The notes under the pieces: model-generated
The model's input: the letters and a program-made list of their open reading frames with translations, nothing else
Told to the model about the DNA's origin: nothing
Databases searched by the model: none
In this document: positions 1-12,200 of the stretch, piece after piece
Numbering within the stretch: position 1 is the first letter of the stretch
How the letters are laid out: each line of letters begins with the position of its first letter
Origin: Mya arenaria
Taxonomy: Eukaryota > Mollusca > Bivalvia > Myida > Myidae
DNA: 64,000 nt
NCBI RefSeq assembly: GCF_026914265.1
Contig: NC_069124.1
Coordinates: 15,149,088-15,213,087, forward strand
Reading direction: 5' to 3'
Made by a program: the position numbers and the translations under genes

Positions 1-49
1 GAGTTTATTCCTTCTTATTCTGTATAAAATAAATCTGCTTGTGTCGATA

Positions 50-856
50 TACTGTGAAATCATTAATGTTCGTGGGCATGAAATTTCGTGGTTTGCCGAA
101 AAAAAACAATTTCGTGGGTACTTGAATTCGTGGATTTTCATTTTTGAAAAAAAAAAAATCGAAGATGCGATCGTCCTAGATTGTCTGCATAATATCCACG
201 CACTGGCCTGTGATTTACGTCTTCTACGTCACTCGGTTTATGACACTCGCTAATGTGGTACGACATGCCAATTAGTGCATATACCCATGTCACTTATCGA
301 TTTAATTGGAAATAAAGGTAATAAAAGAGGATGTACCCTGATCATAAATACAGATAGGGGAAGCCATTGAATGCCAATTAAGAATTTTGCAAACTGTGAA
401 AACACCGAAAAGGTGCGTATATTGTCACGTTCGGTGCTTAGTAACCTTCAATGTACTAGTAATCGATTAATTATTTCATTAAATAAAAAAATTCGAGTAC
501 AGACACTCATCACGCACATCTTGTAAACTTGGAGATTTTCATTAACAGCACACGTTTAAACACGTGCTTATAACTGTCATTTGCTGCATAAAACACATTT
601 AATTGATTTGGTTCATTATTTGTTAAAGGCAGTTATAATATATTAACAGAATAATAATCGTAAGTTATACAGTGAGACAGGTTTTAACACTGTATACTGC
701 GACATCTGTAAATAATATACTAAAGTATGTACGTAACAAGGCAATTGAAAAACTGAATAAAGGGTTTATATTTCGTGGGATCTTGAATTCGTGGATCACC
801 CAACCCACGAAAACCACGAACATTAATGCCCCACGAACATTAATGATTTCACAGTA
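50..856. mobile_element. Non-autonomous TIR DNA element (TA-flanked)
   Basis: The left end reads TACTGTGAAATCATTAATG and the right end is its reverse complement. The inverted arms continue imperfectly for about 90 bp, each carrying repeated CGTGG motifs and an AATTCGTGGAT block. A TA lies at both outer edges (50-51 and 855-856), as expected for a Tc1/mariner-type target duplication. The interior of about 620 bp has no transposase-like frame, so this is a MITE-class element. Assignment to a superfamily is inference; the inverted ends are directly visible. Confidence 0.7.
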
Positions 857-1839
857 GTCTCGGTTATTTCACTATGTCGACAGTTCAATTGCAGAAGTCA
901 GATGACGTACATAAATCAAACTCAAACAAAAAATATGTAGGGATTGATAATAATTTTTGAAATTCGGATGTGTCGAATGTTCGTTTCGACTGTATATCAA
1001 TAAATAAATAGTATACACATGTCAAATAATACCGTTGCAGATAAGATTATCATTATTAAACAGTCAATGTCATATAAATATACTTATATTTAGACATGAG
1101 CAGTACAAATATGAATATGAAGTTCATAAAACGTTTAAAATTTAACAGGCAGTATCAATAAACAACAACCAAGATCAACAGTAACAAAAACTGTAAAATT
1201 CAAATAAATACAGTTTTGCCACTGTTCATACTGTAACACAATGGCCTATATGGCCGTTTTATAAAATAGGATTTTTATGTATGATGCTGTTTGTTATACT
1301 CAAATAGGATATGTTTTCATAAATATGTAATGGTCTTAAACAGTCAATTTAAATATGAGATGAATAATAGGTAAAAGTCCCATAAAGTTGGACTTATATA
1401 ATATTCCCAAACCAAGTCCAACCAAAGTAGCATTGAACAATGCGTTATATGACTATGTTGCATTTCAGAATGACGAAGTAGTATGATTTATGGATATAAA
1501 AGTATGTAAAATTGGAAACTAACAAAACAGTATAACGGTGATGTAAATCCTACAAAATTGGCAGATATGAAAATCATATAATTATTGGGAAACAGCTAAT
1601 ATTTAATTATATATAATTACATAAACTGATACTTAAAGCAAGCACAAATAATATTAATTAATATAGCAATACACCCGAAACAAGTAAGTATACATCGGAT
1701 CTAAAACGGATCAAGACAATATGCACATATAAGCATCAGCAATTCATTTTAATTGTGGAATGTGTTGACATGGCTGTAAAAACATGTTTGTTATAATCAC
1801 AACCAATCATTCGGTGATATAAACTGCATACGGAATGAC
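857..1839. other. AT-rich intergenic stretch, nothing recognised
   Basis: No open frame with coding character, no RNA gene and no clear repeat was seen here. Confidence 0.5.
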
Positions 1840-2255
1840 GTGTACGGTGGAAACACACAACCAATATCACCTTAGCAGATATATATTTATTAATTCCATG
1901 GTAATTGCCATGATAGATGGAAACCCTTAGAACACCATTATCTCCTCATTGGTGTATATAAAATGCAGAAAAAAATGCAATTGATGGTGGGGACCACCAA
2001 TAAATATGTAAATTTAATCGTAAATTATGAAATGCATGATAAATGCTATAAATGGGGGAGACCAACACCAAATATCACCAAAATGGGTAATATGAAATGC
2101 ATGATAAATGCAATAAATGGTGGAGACCCACAACAATTATCTCCACATAGGCTAATATAAAATGCATAATAATTGCAATAAATGGTGGAGACCCACTATA
2201 AATATCTCCACATTGGCTAATATGAAATGCATGATAAATGCAATAAATGTGAAAT
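1840..2255. repeat. Tandem repeat, unit about 65 bp
   Basis: Units carry GGTGGAGACCCAC followed by ATCTCCACATTGGCTAATAT and ATGCATGATAAATGC. The last three or four units are well preserved (TGGTGGAGACCCAC near 2117 and 2182), while those before about 2000 are decayed. Open frames inside are products of the repeat. Confidence 0.75.
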
Positions 2256-2932
2256 ACCCAGATTTTAAATTCGTAATATTTACAATACGCAATTGTTTTA
2301 AATAGAGTTCTCAGCTAAGCAAATGCAACTTTAATGATGCAAATCTAATCGACTTTGACGCGTTCATTTGTTAATATGAACTTTCAAAAATGGAAAAATG
2401 GTTTAATGTTGAATTACGGCTCTTGAACACATTTTATAAATAGACTAGCTGACGGGTAAATTTATAGCTTTGTTCTACTTAATTATGATAATCCATTCTA
2501 CTAAACACATACATGCACAGACGCATTCAAATGCTGATATATCAATTGCAGTAAAGAAATTGTGTGTATATGGAATGTATAGGAATCATTTGAGTGCTTG
2601 CCCAAAGATACACCTAAATCTAAAGTTAGAGCTGAACCTTACTTTACGGTATTATTGATATACTTTATGAACAAACAATAATGACGTTACTTAAAGTTAG
2701 CTTTAGGAAAAACACAAAAAAACACATTCAATTTATATCAAGTCAGACCTTTGTGAGAAACGTTAATTACAAAATGGCATTTAAAGTCATAGGACCAATA
2801 TTCATCAGATAGCGAAGAGAATGCACGGAGTGCTACAAAACATCTGTAGTAGTATGTGTTCACTCAACATCAACCACGCGTTTCAAACCACATCGTTAAC
2901 AGGATTATACGCTTTGAAATTGTATTTAACAT
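2256..2932. other. Intergenic stretch upstream of SRCR gene A
   Basis: AT-rich with no recognisable gene. The distal promoter region of gene A may lie here, but only the blocks from 2933 on are shared with the other copies. Confidence 0.4.
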
Positions 2933-2990
2933 AATGATGAAGCGTTGTTTTGAACAATCATACGCCTATAATCGTTTTAGTTATATACTT
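2933..2990 (+). promoter_or_regulatory. Distal upstream block shared by three SRCR copies
   Basis: The block starts ATGATGAAGCGTTGTTTTGA and goes on with CATACGCC and AATCGTTTTAGT. The same block, reverse-complemented, lies at 40748-40813 upstream of gene B and at 44703-44755 upstream of the dead copy C. Distances from the block to the start codons are about 294, 313 and 300 bp. Retention of sequence and spacing suggests a shared promoter or enhancer, or recent common descent; sequence alone cannot separate these. Confidence 0.55.
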
Positions 2991-3137
2991 TTGTTACATT
3001 GATCATACGAACACGTTGCACGAGTTGTTTATAATTAAAACTATTTCGTTGCGTGGTTTAAGGTGTTAAGATATTGTGTCGATAAAGGATTGAAATTTAA
3101 CTTAAAATTTAAATTGAATTGCCAATAACTTCAATGG

Positions 3138-3170
3138 CAGTTTCAATTCGCGTTAATCCTGATAAATTAT
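3138..3170 (+). promoter_or_regulatory. Proximal upstream block of SRCR gene A
   Basis: GTTTCAATTCGCGTTAATCC lies about 115-145 bp before the start codon. Gene B has the counterpart at 40564-40590 (minus strand) and copy C near 44541-44570. No TATA box in a convincing place was identified. Confidence 0.5.
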
Positions 3171-3283
3171 AATCTTGAACATAAACGAATTCTGAACATT
3201 ACAAGCGGTTTTGTTGAATTGTACTTAAGCACAAGCCAAGGCAGAAAAGTATTTTTGTTTTAGTGGATGTAGACCTAAGAACT

Positions 3284-6200
3284 ATGATATTTCAGAACGT
3301 TCTAGCTTCAACGTCAGCACTTGTCGTTGCACTCATTCATTTAGGATATATGGATGTGGTGGGTTTTTCTGAAGGTAAGTTGTTACTAGCAAATATCTCA
3401 TACCTTAATATTTTGTGAACAGGACATTCTGGTTATAACCATCAAAACTGTATTATGTAGAAGTCCCAGCTTTGAGGTCGGGGCTGGTTCGCTTACAACC
3501 ATTACAAATATAATTCAACATAGTCAGACAACTTCTTTGATCAAGGACACTCCGTTTTTAGTCAATAAGGCTAATTGTTCATGAGCCCAATGACAGAGAC
3601 CAGGGACAGTAATGCTATAACCACAGGAACTTTATTATTCATGTTAGAACCACTTCAACTGTACTCGAAATTAGTCCAAGCGTCTCAGGGACCGTCCGGA
3701 TAGATTCACTTTATCTTTATTTAACATGAGTCTCAAATTCTGAGAACTTGAGCATCCAAGTAAGGACTACAACACATATATCATACCGATATCATGAGTG
3801 TCATATTCTAGGAAACGGGACATTCAAGAAATAACTACAATAATTATATTATACATGAGTCTCGAGTGTTAAGGACTTGGGCAGTGTAGTACGAACGATT
3901 ACAAGCCTCTTAGATCTACTTCCACTTTATAATAAATGTTTTCAACGTTTAAATCAAAGACAGTCCAGTTTGAGATATTATGACTATATCATATACATAT
4001 CCAAACATCTTCGACCAGGGGCGGTCCGGTTAGAACTACTACCACTATATTATATATCAGTCCATAATGTATATCATGGGCACTCCGGTTAGAACTACAA
4101 CCATTATATTATATATCAGTCAATGTTGTATATCATGAGCAGTCCGGTCAGAAATACAACCACTGAATTATAATTTTATCAGTCCAGGTTGTATATCAGG
4201 GGAAATCCGGTTAGAACTACAACCATTATATTATATATCAGTTTAGTTGTATATCAGGGGCAGTCCGCGTAGAACTGCAACCATTATAAAATATATCAGT
4301 CCATGTTGTATATTAGAGGCAGTCCGATTAGAACTACAACCATTATATCATTTATTTGTCCAAACTTCTTTGATCAGGGTTAGTTCGGTTATAGCCGCTC
4401 ACATTTTTTCCTATAATCAAAGACAATTAGATCAAGGACAACAAAAATAACTGTTATTTGTCACAGGGTGAGAAAAGGACCCCTCGCTATCAGGGCGAGT
4501 GCACTACCGACTGAGCTACCGAACCGCTTACCTCCTCAACACATGTATAGGTATCGGTACCGTGACATACTTCCCCGCAAACTGGAAATTCGTCCTCGAA
4601 TTTGAGGAACACCAGTGCTAAGGAATTCACATAATTAACACTGAGAGCGCGTTATGCTGCCAAACAGTGCTACCACGGTCCCTTGTTGGGCGACAAATGT
4701 CACGGGGTGAGAAAAGTGTGCAGCCAGATCGGGGCTCGAACCCGCAACCCCTCGCTATCATGGCGAGTGCTCTACCGACTGAGCTACCGGAATGCTTACA
4801 CACCTCCTCACCACCTTTATCGGTATCGGTACCGTGACATATACATAGGTCAAAGCTTATTCCATCAAAGACAGTCTGGTTTTAACCTTTACAACTATAT
4901 GTTAATAAAATCACCATTTCAAGTAAGTTGTACATCACTCCAAGATAATTAGAACAGGTGACGCCCTGTTTCAACCTCTTTTACTGTATCATATAGGATT
5001 TCTTAGATAAAGGACGGTCCGTGTTGGAACCATTACAAGTATAAAAGCATAAGTTAAAGGTACTAAGGTTGAGAAGAAGGGCGCTTAAATTCACTACAAT
5101 TATAGTATTCATGTTTCCGGGCATTTCAAATCAACGACATTCGGGTTTAAAACCATAACAACAATTTAAGATTAGTCCAAGATTCTTAAATGTATTCGTT
5201 TGTTAAAACGCTACAATGTCGTGTTTCCTGCCATGCTGGAAATTTATTGAACGGTCTTTACATCGATTACACCTAGAACCAATTCCATTCCACTTTATTT
5301 ACATAAGCTTACTAAATCCGTTACAAGTCAATGATTGACGATGATAACGAAATAAACGTCATACCTGCAATTTACATTTCTCTTCTTTCAGACAGGATCA
5401 ACAATTTGTATATCACAGAGTATATGTAAATGTATCTGCATGTACAATTCAATCGACTTTACGATATTAAATACGACTCATTTAACACGCAATGCGTGTA
5501 GACAACATATTTTAAATTTCAAGTAGAATTGAACCTTTAACTGTCTAGGTTGTTTTCAGTGCGCCTCATACGTGGCAATGACTTCCTTGGTATGGTCCAA
5601 ATACATGAAAACGGAACGTGGCATAACCTTTGTGCGGATGGGTTTGGTAGAAACGATGCAAAAGTTGTGTGCACGCAACTTGGGTTCAAGGTACCGGTTC
5701 TGTTCTATCCCTAAAGGCTCATTATACAATAAAGGGTACCTGGACATGTCATGTTCATAAATTAAGTTAACAAGTAAAAATAATGAGTATGAATACCTGT
5801 CATTTTAAACTATTCTTCTTGTATCCGAAATTATATTTCTTGCAATGAATATAAATAAAACAAAATATGTTTCAGATAGGAATCGCTTTGAACATGAGTT
5901 CTGGAAGACATTTGAATCTAGTTCGTCCGAAAATTGCTTGTAAGGGCAATGAGAGCTCGATAATGAAATGCAGATATGACAAAGGAGGACGTTGCAAGGA
6001 GAGACGGAAAAATGCCGGAGTTATATGCTACAACCAAATCAGTGCGTGAGACGGTTGTATGTTTCATATAATTCCAGAACAAAAACTTACTTTTGCCGGG
6101 ATTGTTATTACTTGCGTATATATTAATTAGCATTCTGATATGATCATTTTGCAATTCTGCCACTTAGCTATTCTAACATTTTCCCCATTTTTTTACTTTA

Positions 6201-9200
6201 TTGTTTCCATTGAAACACATGCATTGACCTCTTGAAAACAGCCATACACTATGTGTTCAATAAAGCACTATGATTTGATTCCTCAGAGCCTACTGTACGA
6301 ATGAACGGTACATCAAATTCCGGTGTGGTTGAGATTCAAGTGGACAACCATAATTTCACAATATGTGAACGTCAGCGGGATATACAGTGGGGGCATGGTC
6401 CATCTGGCACAATCTGCAGACAACTAGGCTTCAACGATGGGAAAGACAGGTATAACACGTTTTGTGAAGTGTGCATATGTTCAACGTTATGTAGTTAGTG
6501 CATCAAAGAGATAGTATGGAGTATTGAGAGGATTGTACAAGTGACGTTTGCTCTCAAGTACCCTGAGTGGAAATATGCATTTTTATCAAAATCATTTCTA
6601 CTAGTTCCTAAAATATAAACAGAATACAAGTACCAATATTTGATGGAAATAACATGTCTAGTCGATACGGGGTGAAGTGATTGAGGATACATTGGTTAGA
6701 TGTGGGATAACACTGGTTTGTGGTGGAAAACAAGACCAGAGGTGTGAAATATCATCAAAGTAAGCAAATAATTTGATATGTTTATTTGTAGCATGACCAC
6801 TTTTTATTATTGGATCTGTGTATGTATTTGGTTCTCTCCACATTATCCCCGTTTCCCAAATTATTCAGGAAAACACGACAAGCTTTGAAAATTTATAAAC
6901 AAACAGATCCAGAAGAAGCACGGCAAGATGAACTACACACTTACTGTGTCGAAATTTGAACTGGTTTATTCATTAATCTTTGAGTTAATAACATAAACTG
7001 CATTCTCAAAGGCATGTTGCCCCGTGAAAATGTCGCAACAAATGTTAACGCGTCCATCAAATTTTAAAAAGGCTTTGTTCTAGTTAACCTACAAGTCAAT
7101 GCCAATTATGGCGTCTACATGTACATAATGGGTGGTCAAGAGTGTGTTTACATATATTGCATTACTTCTCTAGTTAAAAACTTTCGCTCGTTGGTTTGTG
7201 CTTTCAAGGTATATATTACCAATTTCAAAAACATTGCCACAGACTACGAGTTTTAATGTATTTTCTTAACGACGAATCTTATGCAAGAATGGAAGGTATT
7301 GACACAGTTTTTCGTGAAACATATTGCCCAAAAGACAGCAACCATGTCTTGGCACTCCGTGATAGGTTTTCGAAATACATATAAAGTAACAAAACATTGA
7401 TAACATGAATAGTTGAATTTCCACATTTATCTTAAATAGTTTCTATTCGAAACAAACGTACGAGGATTTCCTTATTGTATCACATAGTTGATTATAAATA
7501 TAAGATATATAAGTTAAGCTGACCTTTTTAACAATTATTCCTACCGATTTGACTTACTTCATCACCTTTTAATACACACATTGAATATAGCTACTTTTCA
7601 AGTGAGCAATGTTTTTTATAGAAGTTGAAAATACATAACGTTTCTTATTAAAACACTTTGTGCACAATAAAGGTGACAATAGTAGACAAAATATAATATA
7701 TTTAAACACCCTCAATTACAATCGTAGTCGTTAATAAAAGCAAAACGTATCAAAATACACTACAGATAAGATATTTCCTACTAACAGAACTTGTCTATTC
7801 ATTATTTGGTCGTGTTTTATGCTGTTTTAAACCTTTAAAGCTTGTGTATCATACTTCCCATGAAAATGTCGCGCTTTTCCCAAAAAAAATGGAGAAAGGA
7901 CGGCATTGTGAAAAAAATGAATTGCATACAATGATTTAAAAAGTAAGATGTGGTCAACAGTTTTTGATTGAGGTTGGTTTTGAGTACACTCTTCATCTGA
8001 TTTAAAAATATAATTCAACATTACTTTAAATATGAGTTTGATTGTATAGGACATTATTTAAAATATTAACTAAGACGTTTATAAACCTTAACCAGGATAT
8101 ATCCAAATGGTGGCCGGACTATGCTAGCTGTAAGCCTCTCGTGTGATAACAACCACAAATCCATTTTCTCGTGCTCCTGGTCTTTTAAAGACAATTCCGA
8201 ATGTCTACAAGAGAATAGTACTGCTGGTGTGGTGTGCTACAGTAATGGTACGTTTTCTTAAAAGAGCTGAGTGATTTCTTTTTTTAGTGAAAGCGCTAGC
8301 CATGTTAAGTAATAAAAATATACTAGTAGACTAGAAGCACTAGATATGCGACTTTTTAACATGATTTCTCTAGTGTTTTTTTCAGTATTCTGAGCGTAGG
8401 AAATCTTATCAAATTGTACCGTTGATTGTTATGCCGAGTAAAATCTAAGTCATCTACAATCTACGATCTAAGACAAATTTCAGTACAAGTGTTTTATTTC
8501 GTCCACTGTGTACTCATTTAGTTTCGGCCACAGTGAACTTATCTGTTTTCGTCCATAGTGTAGTTATTCTTTTGTCCACTGTACATTTATTTATTTCCGT
8601 CCAGGGTGTACTTATTCCTTTTCGTACAAAGTGTAAAACATGCCTCGATCCACCATGAAGTTATTTGTTTTCATACACAGTGTACTTTTTTTATTCACAG
8701 TGTAGTCTTTCACTTTCGTACATATTGTTATCATTTATTCATGTTTTCAGTGTACTTGTCATTTACAGTGTAGTCATCTTTTTCGCCTTTGTGTACTTTT
8801 TTTTCAAAGTGTAGTGCTTTAGTAACGCGAATAAAGATAAATTATTGATTTCATTGTAATATCGTATCAAAAATGTTTTTTAAACTGTATAGTTTATCTC
8901 ATTATAAATGTTGTATGATACATAACTTTTAAATCCCACTCAATGTCAATCGTATTACGAAATAAGACTGTTAAAAAGATAAGAAATATATTATAAAATA
9001 TAGAATGTGTGTTCGAATATTTGATTACGTCTTATGTGTTGTACGATAGAATATAAGGTAATGATATGCAATTCTTTTTTAAGATCAAATTTTTATTTTG
9101 ACATATCTTAATTGTTCAAAGGTGAAGTGATCAGTTTTGATGAATGGGAAGTAACTACTAAAATTAAGAGATGAATTCAAAAGAAGTAATTATGTTAACT

Positions 9201-12200
9201 CTTCAATTTGCAGTAAAATTATCATTTAATATTCCATATTTCAACCCAAGGCAAGAAAGAAAATTATTTATTTTTATTCACAATATCGCGATCAATGTAT
9301 GACAATGGTCCACAATTGAATGCATACGGTGTTGCCCTTTCCATGATTGTCTAGTATGATCTTTTTTGTGCTTTGAAGGAACATTTTTCAAAATGTATTT
9401 ACTTCAATTGCATATTGCTGTATAACAACAGTGCGTATTTCTGGTGGTTGGGAGAACGACACAATGATTGCTGGTGTCGTTGAAATGTATCATCCCGGCT
9501 ATGTTGCCGATACAAATTGGTTCACCATGGGTCATACCGGTTTCGACGAAAGAGAGGCGCTGGTTGTGTGTCGAGAACTGGGATTTCCTTACAGCAAACT
9601 TCTACCGTTAGGTAATTTGTTTAAGCAAATACAAGTTTTCTAGCTCAGATCTTTGAAAGGCAAGCGTTGCTTTGCCGTGCAACTAATGCATTATTTTCAA
9701 TATCGATTTAAATCGAATTAATTCGGACGTCATAGCAACTTGCTAATAATGTTATTCATATAGCAAGGACTTTTTTCCAGGATTATTTGGAATAAAGAGC
9801 ATTCCCATTTTCCACCAATTTAATTGTAGTGGAAATGAAACTAACTTTATTGACTGTGACTACGTAAAGGCAAACCTGAGAGACTTCCACACCGAGTATT
9901 CCTGCGTAAGTGCACATGGAGCATGTTTGGGAGGATCATTCAAGACCTACGAATACTCTTCTGTTGTTTGCTCCGAATACCCTATAGGAAACACAGGTAA
10001 CGACACCGGAAATGTAATATAAAACGTGCCTTTTAGCTGTTCACTCGTGTATTTGATTGTTCCCAACTTCTTATAGTATTGCAGCTTAATGTTGTTATTA
10101 GTGGTTTGACGATATCAAAGACAAATAATATATAATTTAAACCAGCCTCTCAGTCAATGATATGATCTTCCTGCGTATGTTTCGAAACTTAAAACAGCAA
10201 AAAAGCGATCGCAGCACACATACCAGCAAAACCGTTGTATATATTTTGCATCTATTATCGCAATGCAGGAATTAAGGTCCTTTCCATTGATCAGTCACCT
10301 TCAATAGTGTATGTGGAGAAAGACGGAATAAAGGGGGTCATCCACCCTGAATATTGGGACGATGATGACGCCAAGGTCATGTGTCAACAGCAAGGTTATA
10401 AAACAGGAGTCGCCCTCGGGCCCCGGAATGCAGGTATATCGTTAATTAAATTATCAATTACAGACGACTCTAGCCAGTGTTATTGTGATAATAGTTATAA
10501 AACGTACATACGAATAGCAGAGGACATTGATGGTTAGCATGTGTAATGTATTGTTATTGATTAAATTACTTTACAATCCATTGCATATAGAATTTTAGTA
10601 AATAATTCAAACGTTCACGCCGAACCAAATATAAAATAAGCCCAACATTTACCAATATTTACACCTCAACTTCCATTCCTTAAATGAACTGCTTTTCGGC
10701 AATTGCGTTCATCAATCGATGAAATATAAATATAGATCAACATTTTTAAAAGTGTTAGTTTATTATATTTTAAATATATTGGTACCAGAAGTGTTTCAAT
10801 TTTACGTTTTTAAGTGATTTCAAGTGGTTGATCTTTTCCCGCGTTATTGTGACGTCATTTGAAAAAAATGTTTCCGGTTATAGTCGGGTCGTTCTATTTA
10901 CAGAATGGGTAAGAACGGATTACTGAAAGGTTTTCTTAAATGAACTGAAGTATTTTTTTAACAATTAAATAAAATAATGAACTATTGGTGTAAATATAAG
11001 GAATGAATTGCGGGGTTGATGTCATCATCGGGGATTTGAACGCAATTGGGTTGGTCAAAGTACGCGTGGAGTCCTTCGAACTCCACACACATTGACCAAC
11101 CCAATTGCGTTCATTCCCCGATAATGACATCAACCCCGCAATTCATTCCTTAAATGAAGAGATTGTATGATATGTGAGACCTTGCTGCGGTTTGTTTGTT
11201 TTGACTTTATTTTTGTGCCTGTAAACCTGATTTATTAACATTCCAAGAAACTTGACATGTCTCTGAAGTTTCATATGTTTAACAAATATATGTTATTTAT
11301 AACAAAAGATCCCAGATACCCATATTGGATGTCAAAAGTGCAATGTCATGGAACAGAAGGGCACATCGAAAATTGCAAATTTGATGAAAAACCTCCTCTG
11401 TGGAAAGACAACTCATTTAGGGGATCTCGCAGCGTCGCACAAGTCCATTGTACAAATGGAACAGGTATAGCAATTGCTGCAAACGTATATTGAGACATAC
11501 GGAAGCCCACTGAGAGGTCTGATTTATCACATTGTTTACCAATTGACAACATCTGAAAGTAGTGTAATGTTAGTCGTGTTTATATTGTTTGGAGCCTGTT
11601 TAGCCTTCAACAATGTGCTTTTATACAGGGCCTTGTTTATATGTTTCGTTATTCGGCAATTTTGCATTGTTCTAGTCTAAGAAAGTAATTTTTAACATGT
11701 TAATGGATACATCAATCACTTTAAAGACAAACATGAATTTTTGACATAACGAATAATTTAAAAGAGCATTTGTCAGAGTTGTAATCAAGTTTTGTCGTAT
11801 AATCCAGATACAAATAGAAAATATAACAACAGATTGACTGAAATAAAAACATTGTTTTTATATGTTGGCAAACAAAAATAATTATGAAAAGGTAGAAAAT
11901 GGATTTAATACATCCAATTTAATAATGTTAGATAAATACAAACAATTAAATGAATGCAAATATGGATTAACAAACAAAATACATCAAAATAAATTGACGT
12001 TATATGCATTGATAAAGGTACATCTAAAATATACACTAAAAGGGAAAAACTATTTCCAAAACTTTAAAATATAAGTTCTGGCTGGATTTAAACTGTTAAT
12101 TAATAGTTATGAAAAGTTATATAATGTCATCGCTTTCAATGACAATTGTAAGACTCATTAGCACACATTAGACCAATAGGCCAATATAAAATGACCAAAT

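Noticed and set aside
4725-4797. A functional tRNA gene on the minus strand
   Set aside because: The A-box and B-box words are present, but position 33 of the anticodon loop is not T and the acceptor ends do not pair well. It lies inside a repeated element.
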